This document shows positions 1 to 5,190 of a DNA stretch of 5,190 nucleotides, piece by piece. Under the pieces are notes generated by a model. It did no database searches, had not been told where the DNA came from, and saw nothing but the letters and a program-made list of their open reading frames with translations. Source of the stretch: Flavobacteriales bacterium (GTDB lineage: Bacteria; Bacteroidota; Bacteroidia; Flavobacteriales; PHOS-HE28); NCBI GenBank assembly GCA_008016945.1, contig SSGN01000167.1:1-5190 (forward strand). Reading direction: 5' to 3'. The position numbers and the translations under genes are program-made. Position 1 is the first letter of the stretch. Each line of letters opens with the position of its first letter.

Positions 1-3
1 CCC

Positions 4-258
4 TCACTGTGGTGTCGCCTGGGCCTTCCCTGCCGCGTCCTGCTGTAGCTGGTGGTGCAGTTCGTACAGGTCGGGAATCGGTTGCCAGTCGCTGGCGTCT
101 TCAAGCTCCAACGTGAACCGCTGGTTCATCGGCACGGGCTCCAAGTGGCTCAGTTGCCAGTCACGAACAACCATGCCGCTACCGGCGAGGAGTGCATTGC
201 ACTCACGCACAATCGTTTTAGGCTGGCGTGTGCCTGCCTTCGGGAGGTGGTTCGCCAT
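4..258 (-). CDS. Unrecognised 84-aa element protein
   Basis: I do not recognise a family. The protein is soluble-looking, with no signal peptide, membrane segment or cysteine cluster (one Cys, at residue 20). It has a basic N-terminus (residues 1-18), a probable helix (about 16-27), a central stretch with two likely beta strands (about 28-52, including FTLELE at 48-53), and a Gln/His-rich C-terminal helix (about 62-76). The start at 258 is well supported: an AAAGGG ribosome-binding sequence lies a few bases upstream, inside the last codons of the HTH gene. Only 3 nt separate the HTH stop (TGA) from this ATG, and the two are in the same reading frame, so they are almost surely co-transcribed and probably translationally coupled. 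Placement suggests a partner or accessory of the excisionase-like protein or the first cargo gene; that is inference only. Existence as a gene is likely; function is unknown. Confidence 0.6.
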   Translation of the reverse strand: MANHLPKAGTRQPKTIVRECNALLAGSGMVVRDWQLSHLEPVPMNQRFTLELEDASDWQPIPDLYELHHQLQQDAAGKAQATPQ

Positions 259-261
259 GGG

Positions 262-507
262 TCACCCTTTCGCCTGGGTGGCCTGGGCATCAATCCACGC
301 TTGGATGGTGGAGCGCTTCCACCTGGGCTTGCATCCGACAGTCAGGTCGTGACGTGGAAGACGTTTTTCTTTGAGTAGCCGGTAAAAGGTGGGTCGGCTT
401 ACCTTGATCCATCCCTGAATTTCCAAGGGGCTCAGGAGTTCATCAACACCAGCGGGAGCGGTGGCGGGTGTGCGGGTGGACTTGGCTTTGTTGACTGTGA
501 TCGCCAT
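262..507 (-). CDS. Excisionase / AlpA-like helix-turn-helix protein
   Basis: An 81-aa DNA-binding protein of the AlpA/MerR-like winged-helix type used by mobile elements as excisionases or regulators of integrase genes. After a disordered basic Ala/Thr/Lys-rich tail (residues 1-20), residues 24-50 form the helix-turn-helix, with recognition-helix motif SRPTFYRLLKEKRLP. Residues 57-73 look like the wing and last helix (G..PRW....I.AWID). These are the hallmark positions of the AlpA family; the exact match was judged by eye. It lies downstream of the integrase on the same strand, 174 bp away, the usual xis-near-int arrangement. No good Shine-Dalgarno is visible before the ATG at 507, so translation may be weak or a slightly different start may be used. 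It may control excision, or it may be a transcription regulator of the cargo; the sequence alone does not decide. Confidence 0.75.
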   Translation of the reverse strand: MAITVNKAKSTRTPATAPAGVDELLSPLEIQGWIKVSRPTFYRLLKEKRLPRHDLTVGCKPRWKRSTIQAWIDAQATQAKG

Positions 508-681
508 GGCAATGAGTGCGGAAAAGGTGTTGCGTGTGCAACCGTTTCTGCTCGGGCCATGGGATGCGGCTCGGAGTGCAGAAAGCGGCGTTGCGCCGAT
601 TCCTTCGCCCGGTGATCGGGCCGCACTCCATTGCGGAAGGAGCCGCTATTGTCTCATGCGCGGCTGTTGATGCTCAAGGGG
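508..681. other. int-xis gap with nested inverted repeats
   Basis: This 174-bp non-coding gap carries outer arms at 566-579 (GCGGCTC then GGAGTGC) that are complementary to 623-629 (GCACTCC) and 640-646 (GAGCCGC), leaving a 10-nt bulge on the right arm. Enclosed between them are two perfect small hairpins: 586-598 (CGGCG-TTG-CGCCG) and 607-621 (GCCCG-GTGAT-CGGGC). The set could fold as one branched structure on either strand. No T-tract follows on the minus strand, so it is not a standard intrinsic terminator for int. No gene, and no promoter I would defend, is visible here. Confidence 0.45.
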
Positions 682-2103
682 TTATGCACTCAATTTCAGG
701 GGCAGCGCCACCACATTTGATGTCTTGCCGTACACCACGCGGTTTAACTCGGCTCCCAGATTGTTCCAGGCAATTTGCTGTTCCGGCCAGCGGTTGGAGA
801 CTTGATAAACGGCAATCAGCGGGTTGGCTGGCGTGTGGTTCAAACACTTTTCGATGATGTCGACCGACACGCCAAGATGGGCCATGATCGTTGCACCAGT
901 GCGGCGAAGGTCGTGCGGTGTCCACTTGCCACCAGGGAGGGAGAGGGTGCCGGTCGCCTTTGTGCGGCCACTCATGGGCGTGTCACGTTCTTGACGGTCG
1001 CCAAACTGCTTTGCCAAGGACTTCGGGCATACGTGATCGGCTGGGGTGCCGTCCTTGCGAGTGTTCCGACCGGGCAGAACCCATGGGCTGGTACCGGTCA
1101 GTGTGTGGAGTTCACGGAAGTGTCGGAGTGCGAAGGTGGACAAGTGGATGTGGTGCGCCTTCCCGTTCTTGGTCTCGGGCAGGAACCACACGCCCTTGGT
1201 CAAGTCCACGTCCTTCCACTGCGCCTTGGCAATCTCGCCCACGCGGGCCATGGTGGACAACAGAATCCAAATTGTGAGTTCGCTTTCGCGTTGCAGGCGT
1301 GCCGATGGCAGGCGGTCACGGAGTTCCTGAAGCTCGGCTTCCGGCTGGGTGGTGGTGGGTGACACGTCCCATAGAACGCGGTCGCGTGGTGTGGCCTTGC
1401 CGCCTATGTCCTTGCGTCGTACATCTTCCAGCGGGTGGGCTTGTATGTACCCCATGCGCCTGCACCAGTTGAAGAACTGCGTCAGGTCGTTGAGTAGGCG
1501 GTTTGCCATGCGGAGTGCTCCGCGCTCCTTGACGGAGTTCAGGACGTGGAGGCAATCGGTCTTGGTCACGGCTTGCACGGGCTTGGAGCCGATGGCCGGG
1601 AACACGTCCTTGGTGAAGGAGCGAATCAACTCCACGCCGTTATCAAAGCGCCCGGTCTCCTGTTCGCCAGACACGCGCTTGGTCAACTCCACGGACTGCC
1701 ACTTGAGGGCGAGCGCTTCCACGGTCTCAGTCTCATGGATGCGGATTTGTTCGGCCTGGGTCTGGGCTTCCTTTACCTTGGACAGTTGCCGGGTGGCGTT
1801 GGGGTTGCGGCCTGCTTTGACTTCGGACTGTGCCCACTCATGGGCTTGCCGGATGGTTGCCAGGGAGTCACCCGGCCAGGAACCCGCCGTGAAGTCCACC
1901 AGCTTCCCGCCGTGACGGAAGCGCCAGCGGAACCATACTGAAGCGGAACCGTCCTTGAGTCGCTTCACCACGCCATACAGTCCACCAGCTTCCGAGACGC
2001 GGGTGATTGTGTGCGACTTCAAGGCCGCTTCAAGTTCCTTGTGTTGCCAGCGGTCACCCTTGGGCTTCGCCGTGCTGGTGGTGGTCTGTATCGTGTCGGT
2101 CAT
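682..2103 (-). CDS. int: Tyrosine recombinase (integrase), arm-binding type
   Basis: Site-specific recombinase that would integrate and excise the element by strand exchange between att sites. At 473 aa it is complete. Residues about 30-110 resemble the N-terminal arm-DNA-binding region of tRNA-targeting integrases (WFRWRFRHGGKLVDF, then an AHEWAQ helix and a Lys-rich linker). Residues about 125-225 are the helical core-binding domain. Residues about 265-440 are the catalytic domain with the full residue set: Arg287 (MARVGE), Lys312 (TKNGK), His397 and Arg400 (PHDLRRT), His423 (LNHTP) and nucleophile Tyr433 (AVYQ). The ATG at 2103 is chosen because the frame stays open upstream to a stop at 2221-2223 but has no ATG, GTG or TTG there; a GGGG stretch about 10 nt upstream is a weak ribosome-binding site. 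The gene points away from the tRNA scar, with its promoter region inside the repeat-bearing att segment, so the protein may regulate its own expression. Nothing suggests decay. Confidence 0.95.
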   Translation of the reverse strand: MTDTIQTTTSTAKPKGDRWQHKELEAALKSHTITRVSEAGGLYGVVKRLKDGSASVWFRWRFRHGGKLVDFTAGSWPGDSLATIRQAHEWAQSEVKAGRNPNATRQLSKVKEAQTQAEQIRIHETETVEALALKWQSVELTKRVSGEQETGRFDNGVELIRSFTKDVFPAIGSKPVQAVTKTDCLHVLNSVKERGALRMANRLLNDLTQFFNWCRRMGYIQAHPLEDVRRKDIGGKATPRDRVLWDVSPTTTQPEAELQELRDRLPSARLQRESELTIWILLSTMARVGEIAKAQWKDVDLTKGVWFLPETKNGKAHHIHLSTFALRHFRELHTLTGTSPWVLPGRNTRKDGTPADHVCPKSLAKQFGDRQERDTPMSGRTKATGTLSLPGGKWTPHDLRRTGATIMAHLGVSVDIIEKCLNHTPANPLIAVYQVSNRWPEQQIAWNNLGAELNRVVYGKTSNVVALPLKLSA

Positions 2104-2145
2104 TGTTCGCCCCGTGTGCGGCCTTCTGGTGGCCTTGCTGCACCA

Positions 2146-2191
2146 TGTTGGGCTGGGGCTATCGAAAAATAGCCCAACAAATAGCCCAACA
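2146..2191. repeat. 12-bp tandem repeat with inverted copies
   Basis: AATAGCCCAACA occurs twice in perfect tandem at 2168-2179 and 2180-2191. The complementary TGTTGGGCT lies at 2146-2154 in inverted orientation. In addition GGGCTAT at 2156-2162 pairs with ATAGCCC at 2169-2175 around a 6-nt spacer. Read on the minus strand this is TGTTGGGCTATT twice, then partial inverted copies, 43-88 bp upstream of the integrase start codon. Repeated short motifs here are good candidates for integrase arm-type sites or for an operator of int. Confidence 0.8.
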
Positions 2192-2246
2192 CCTTCATGA
2201 GCTACAGCGTAACACTTTGGCTAGTGAATGAGACACCAGAATCGCC

Positions 2247-2259
2247 TAAGTGTTTGACA
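2247..2259 (-). promoter_or_regulatory. Candidate IHF-binding site
   Basis: On the minus strand the 13-mer TGTCAAACACTTA matches the IHF consensus WATCAANNNNTTR at 8 of 9 defined positions (G for A at position 2). It lies between the repeat array and the recombination core, where IHF sites bend DNA in many integrase systems. A single near match in an AT-rich stretch can arise by chance. Confidence 0.35.
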
Positions 2260-2312
2260 AACCTAGTGAAAGTGGTGGTTTGCCGTAACTGGCTCATGCT
2301 GGTGAAATTGTA

Positions 2313-2335
2313 CTCTCACCTAAATGGGGTGAAAG
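2313..2335. other. Putative recombination core (crossover site)
   Basis: TCACC at 2316-2320 and GGTGA at 2328-2332 are perfect inverted arms around a 7-bp spacer (2321-2327). Past one mismatch, two more positions pair on each side (2313-2314 with 2334-2335). Inverted arms with a 7-bp overlap are typical of tyrosine-recombinase core sites, and this one straddles the point where similarity to a tRNA begins. The exact crossover cannot be fixed without the other att site. Confidence 0.45.
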
Positions 2336-2368
2336 GGGTAGCGAGTTCGAATCCCGCCACGCCGACCA
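2324..2368 (+). pseudogene. 3' half of tRNA-Pro(GGG), element attachment scar
   Basis: This is the 3' part of a proline tRNA gene. Visible parts are the GGG-type anticodon loop ATGGGGT (2324-2330), the variable loop region (2336-2340), T-stem and loop (GCGAG-TTCGAAT-CCCGC, 2341-2357), the 3' acceptor strand CACGCCG (2358-2364), discriminator A and encoded CCA. G at the 3' end of the acceptor strand (so C1-G72) with A73 is characteristic of bacterial tRNA-Pro. The 5' half is missing: upstream bases 2319-2323 do not pair with 2331-2335 and no D-arm or matching 5' acceptor strand CGGCGTG is present. The remnant also carries an A-C mismatch in the T-stem (2344 with 2354) and an A at tRNA position 48 (2340), which is normally a pyrimidine. 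It therefore looks like a displaced, drifting 3' duplicate left by integration. The intact hybrid tRNA should lie at the far end of the element. Confidence 0.8.
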
Positions 2369-2375
2369 GATACGC

Positions 2376-2413
2376 AAACGGACTACAGCTCACACTGTAG
2401 TCCGTTTTTCTTT
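2376..2413 (+). terminator. Strong intrinsic terminator after the tRNA-Pro scar
   Basis: A perfect 13-bp stem (2376-2388 with 2395-2407) encloses a 6-nt loop CTCACA and runs into TTTTTCTTT on the plus strand. This is presumably the original terminator of the proline tRNA gene, left on the chromosome when the element inserted. It would also shield ihfA from plus-strand transcription. On the minus strand only three T residues end the stem, so it would be a poor terminator for ihfA. Confidence 0.85.
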
Positions 2414-2433
2414 GCGGCAACGCAGCCTACAAC

Positions 2434-2796
2434 TCAGGCAGGCCCGCTCGGCGATTCATCGTCTGCCTGCAACTGACTCTTGAGTTTCTGGCTGGCGTGG
2501 AACGTGACCACCCGGCGCGCGGCGATGGGGATCAGTTCGCCCGTGCGCGGATTGCGGCCAGGCCGCGGTGCCTTGATGCGCATCTGGAAGTTGCCGAAGC
2601 CCGACAGCTTGACTTCATCGCCCGCCACCAGATGCGCGCCGATGAGGTCGAAGAAAGCCTCGACCATGTCCTTGGACTCGCGCTTGTTCAAGCCGATTTG
2701 CTCGAACAGCATCTCAGCCAGTTGCGCTTTGGTGAGCGCCGAAGTCTCTAGGCTGTCGACGGCGAGGGACAGAAAATCGTGCGTGGGCTCGCTCAT
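2434..2796 (-). CDS. ihfA: Integration host factor subunit alpha
   Basis: IHF alpha pairs with IHF beta to form the nucleoid protein that bends DNA sharply at specific sites, serving recombination, replication and transcription. The family core is plain: [21 protein letters not shown], then KLSGFGNF, the beta-arm segment [10 protein letters not shown] and [16 protein letters not shown]. The second proline of that arm (in RNP) is the residue that intercalates into DNA in the E. coli protein. From the ATG at 2796 the protein is 120 aa, about 18 residues longer at the N-terminus than E. coli IhfA. The frame could begin at a TTG at 2811 (125 aa), but ATG is preferred; neither has a strong ribosome-binding site. 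It lies 27 bp after the pheT stop, a pheT-ihfA order well known in proteobacteria, and is probably transcribed from the pheST operon. The 3' end faces the tRNA scar convergently. Confidence 0.95.
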   Translation of the reverse strand: MSEPTHDFLSLAVDSLETSALTKAQLAEMLFEQIGLNKRESKDMVEAFFDLIGAHLVAGDEVKLSGFGNFQMRIKAPRPGRNPRTGELIPIAARRVVTFHASQKLKSQLQADDESPSGPA

Positions 2797-2823
2797 GGAT
2801 GTGCCGTTCAACTCTTGAAGCCA

Positions 2824-5190
2824 TCAAGCGCGCAGACGCGCACCCAGATCGGGCTGAAGCCGGTCAAGCACCGCCTTCACGGCCGCATCAATGCGCTCGT
2901 CGGTGAGGGTTTCTTGCGCGCTGCCCATCACCAGGCGAACCGCCAGGCTTTTTTCCTGCGCCGACATGCCTGCCGCAGCTTCCGCGCCCGACTTCGGCCG
3001 GTAGATGTCGAACAGCGTGGCGCTGCGCAACAAACCGCCGGTATCGGCAGCGTGTACCGACTGCATGAGTTGCGCGTACGTCACGGTCTCGGGCACCACA
3101 ACGGCAATGTCACGCTCGGCCGGCTGCTGGCGCGGCACCAAGTCGGCGTGCGGCAGTTGGCGCAGCAGCACGGCGTCAAGGTTCAACTCGAACAACACCG
3201 GCGCTTGCGCCAGCTCCCACTGCTGGCGCCAGCGTGGGTGCAACTCGCCGATGACGCCCACCTGCTGTTCGTTCAACCAGACGGTGGCGCTGCGGCCAGG
3301 GTGAAGTGCGGGATGTTGGACCCGCTCAAACGTCGGCTGATAAGGGCTGAGCAAGGCCTCGACATCGCCCTTCACGTCATAAAAATCGGCGGGTGTCTGC
3401 TTGCCTTCCCACCCCTGGCGAGCGGCCGGGCCATAGACGATGCCGGCCACATGCATCGGCTGCGCGATGCCACGCACGCTGCTGTCCGACGCTGTGACGG
3501 ATTCGTCGCGCCTGAACACGCGGCCCACCTCGAACACACGCACGCGGTCGGCGCGGCGATCGGCGTTGTGCTTCACAACCTGTAGCAAAGAACCCATGAG
3601 GGACGAGCGCATGGCGCCCATTTGACTCGCAATCGGGTTCAGCAGGCGCACCGGATCGGCGTTGCCGGCCAGATCGCGCTCCCAGGTTTCATCGACAAAG
3701 CTGAAGTTGATCGTCTCCAGATAACCCAGCCCGGCCAGCGCGTGTCTCACGGCAAAGCTGCTGCGACGCGCCTCGGATCGCACGCGCGGCACGATGGGCG
3801 CCAGCGTCGCGGTTTCGGGGAACTGTTGATAGCCGATCAGGCGTGCAACTTCCTCGATCAGATCTTCCTCGATGCGCAGATCGAAGCGGTAGGCGGGCGG
3901 CATCACCGTGATGACGCCGTCGCCTTCGTTAAAGGACAGCTGCAAACGGCGAAGCACATCGGCGCACTGCACTTGCGTCAATGGCATGCCAATCACCTTG
4001 GCCGCGCGAGCCACCCGAAGCGTGACCGCTGCCGGTTTGGGCATGTTCGGCTGCTGATCGTCGATGGAGCCACATGCGGTCTCGGGCGTGCCGCAGATGT
4101 CGATGATCAACTGGCTGATGCGCTCGATGTGCGCGGCGGTCAAATCGGGATCGACGCCACGCTCGAAGCGGTGTCCGGCGTCGGTCGCAAAGTTGTAGCG
4201 GCGCGATCGGCCCGCCACGGCGTCTGGCCACCAGAAGGCCGCCTCGACATAGACGTTCTTCGTCTCGTCGGAAACCGCCGTGGCATCGCCGCCCATGATA
4301 CCGGCAAGCGACTCGACCTCCTTGTCGTCGGCGATCACGCCCACGGTGTCATCGACGGTGACCGTGTTGCCGTTCAGCAGCTTGAGCCGTTCGCCCGCCC
4401 TACCCCAGCGCACATCCAGCCCGCCGTGGATCTTGTCGAGATCAAAGATGTGCGTCGGCCGGCCGTACTCGAACATCACATAGTTCGAAATGTCCACCAG
4501 TGCCGTCACGCTGCGCTGGCCGCAGCGTGCCAGGCGATCGACCATCCAGGCCGGCGTGGCGGCTCGGGTGTTGACGTTTCGAATCACGCGGCCCGAGAAG
4601 CGCCCGCACAGATTGGGCGCGCTGATCTTGACCGGCAACACTGCGGAGGTACCGACCGGCACCGCCGGGATCGGCGGCGTGATCAGCGGCGCACCGGTCA
4701 GTGCCGACAGCTCGCGCGCCACGCCGTACACGCTGAGCACGTGGCCCAGATTGGGCGTGAGCTTGAGCGTGAATACGGCATCGTCCAGATTCAGCGCTTG
4801 GCGAATGTCCTGACCGACGGGTACATCCAGCGGCAACTCCAGCAGGCCGCCGTGGTCGTCGGACAGCTTCAACTCGCGCGCCGAGCACAGCATGCCCTGG
4901 CTCTCGATGCCGCGCAGCTTGCCCAGCTTGATCTTGAACGGCTGACCGTCATCGCCGGGGGGCAGTTCGGCCCCCACCAGCGCTGTCGGCACCTTGATGC
5001 CCGCGCGCGCATTGGGCGCGCCGCACACGATGTTCAGCAAAGCGCCCTGCCCCACGTCGACCTGGCACACGCGCAGGCGGTCGGCGTTGGGGTGCTGCTC
5101 AGCCTGCTTGATTTCGCCCACAACGATCTGGGTGAACGGCGGCGCGACCGGGCGCACTTCTTCCACCTCGAAGCCGCCCATGGTCAACAC
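2824..5190 (-). CDS. pheT: Phenylalanyl-tRNA synthetase beta subunit, 5'-partial
   Basis: Beta subunit of the alpha2-beta2 enzyme that charges tRNA-Phe in the cytoplasm; it binds tRNA and hydrolyses mischarged Tyr-tRNA-Phe. The visible 788 codons lack the start: the first codon in the window is an internal GTG, and comparison with the E. coli N-terminus (TMAGLEV against TMGGFEV here) suggests about 23 residues lie beyond the right edge. In order are the OB-fold tRNA-binding region (about 20-130, with HPNADRLRVC and GAPNARAG), the B3/B4 editing domain (about 190-370), B5 (about 385-460), the catalytic-like B6/B7 module (about 470-680) and the C-terminal anticodon-binding FDX-ACB domain (about 690-785). 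Editing-site motifs are intact: RPTHIFD with His247, GIMGGD with Gly300, Glu316, and ATDAGHRFERG with Thr336 and Ala338, matching by a constant offset the known E. coli editing residues. pheS is expected just upstream, outside the window. Confidence 0.97.
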   Translation of the reverse strand: MLTMGGFEVEEVRPVAPPFTQIVVGEIKQAEQHPNADRLRVCQVDVGQGALLNIVCGAPNARAGIKVPTALVGAELPPGDDGQPFKIKLGKLRGIESQGMLCSARELKLSDDHGGLLELPLDVPVGQDIRQALNLDDAVFTLKLTPNLGHVLSVYGVARELSALTGAPLITPPIPAVPVGTSAVLPVKISAPNLCGRFSGRVIRNVNTRAATPAWMVDRLARCGQRSVTALVDISNYVMFEYGRPTHIFDLDKIHGGLDVRWGRAGERLKLLNGNTVTVDDTVGVIADDKEVESLAGIMGGDATAVSDETKNVYVEAAFWWPDAVAGRSRRYNFATDAGHRFERGVDPDLTAAHIERISQLIIDICGTPETACGSIDDQQPNMPKPAAVTLRVARAAKVIGMPLTQVQCADVLRRLQLSFNEGDGVITVMPPAYRFDLRIEEDLIEEVARLIGYQQFPETATLAPIVPRVRSEARRSSFAVRHALAGLGYLETINFSFVDETWERDLAGNADPVRLLNPIASQMGAMRSSLMGSLLQVVKHNADRRADRVRVFEVGRVFRRDESVTASDSSVRGIAQPMHVAGIVYGPAARQGWEGKQTPADFYDVKGDVEALLSPYQPTFERVQHPALHPGRSATVWLNEQQVGVIGELHPRWRQQWELAQAPVLFELNLDAVLLRQLPHADLVPRQQPAERDIAVVVPETVTYAQLMQSVHAADTGGLLRSATLFDIYRPKSGAEAAAGMSAQEKSLAVRLVMGSAQETLTDERIDAAVKAVLDRLQPDLGARLRA

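Larger units (their letters stand above)
2104..2323. promoter_or_regulatory. Putative att arm region and int upstream region
   Basis: Non-coding segment between the integrase start and the tRNA scar. By hand count GC is about 45% over 2161-2340, clearly below the flanking genes. It holds the TGTTGGGCTATT-type repeats (2146-2191), a near-consensus IHF site (2247-2259), and an 8-bp direct repeat CTAGTGAA at 2221-2228 and 2263-2270, spaced 42 bp. Repeats, IHF site and core in this order match the general plan of one arm of a tyrosine-integrase attachment site; that reading is inference. The int promoter must also lie here, but I see no convincing -35/-10 pair. Confidence 0.5.

Noticed and set aside
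607..621. GCCCG/CGGGC hairpin as the int terminator
   Set aside because: Only a 5-bp stem and no T-tract on the minus strand.
775..1362. Plus-strand 195-codon open frame within int
   Set aside because: Shadow of the integrase catalytic domain on the other strand, with no recognisable protein features.
2104..2220. N-terminal extension of the integrase into the repeat array
   Set aside because: The frame is open to a stop at 2221-2223 but contains no ATG, GTG or TTG, so no start can be placed there.
2254..2259. TTGACA as a plus-strand -35 box
   Set aside because: No -10-like hexamer at 16-18 bp spacing and no gene downstream except the tRNA remnant; the same bases fit the IHF-like site better.
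2299..2311. GGTGAAATTG resembling the D-arm of tRNA-Leu upstream of the scar
   Set aside because: The rest of a leucine tRNA is absent and the 3' acceptor belongs to tRNA-Pro; a 10-base match is likely chance.
2290..2368. A complete functional tRNA gene ending at the CCA
   Set aside because: No 5' acceptor strand matching CACGCCG, no D-arm, and the anticodon stem fails to pair (CCTAA against GAAAG). Only the 3' half is tRNA.
2197..2400. Plus-strand 67-codon open frame across the scar
   Set aside because: It runs through the att region, tRNA remnant and terminator stem; its SSNPATPT segment is the typical false translation of a tRNA 3' end.
2797..2811. TTG start for ihfA, adding five residues
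   Set aside because: ATG at 2796 is the stronger codon, and no well-spaced ribosome-binding site favours the TTG.
2779..3585. Plus-strand 268-codon open frame
   Set aside because: Antisense to pheT and ihfA, whose families are certain; long antisense frames are common in GC-rich genes.

Overview
The window is GC-rich DNA from a proteobacterium, most likely a Betaproteobacterium of the order Burkholderiales. That call rests on the style of the PheT and IhfA proteins and on the pheT-ihfA gene order; it is not a proof of genus. Every convincing protein gene reads leftward (minus strand). The window splits into a chromosomal housekeeping half (about 2324-5190) and the end of an integrated mobile element (about 1-2323).

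Housekeeping half: pheT (5'-truncated at the right edge), encoding the phenylalanyl-tRNA synthetase beta subunit, is followed after a short gap by ihfA, encoding the alpha subunit of integration host factor. The gene that follows ihfA in uninterrupted relatives is not seen. Instead there is a plus-strand 3' half of a proline tRNA (GGG anticodon loop through CCA, 2324-2368) facing ihfA, and a strong plus-strand intrinsic terminator (2376-2413). The tRNA piece has no 5' half, an unpaired anticodon stem and a T-stem mismatch, so it looks like the att scar left by an integrase rather than a working tRNA gene.

Element half: next to the scar is an AT-richer non-coding segment (2104-2323) holding a 12-bp tandem repeat with inverted copies and a near-consensus IHF site. 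This is the layout expected of the arm region of an attachment site. The genes then run leftward: a complete tyrosine recombinase (473 aa), a 174-bp gap with unusual nested inverted repeats, a small AlpA/excisionase-like helix-turn-helix protein, and an unrecognised 84-aa protein that starts 3 nt after the excisionase stop, in the same frame. The cargo lies to the left, outside the window.

How the parts may work together (inference): the recombinase would recombine sites in the proline tRNA gene, the small HTH protein could steer excision or control the module, and host IHF, encoded just beside the scar, could bend the arm region. I see no defence system, CRISPR array, insertion sequence or toxin-antitoxin pair in this window. 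The novelty is in the att architecture, the structured int-xis gap and the unknown small protein.
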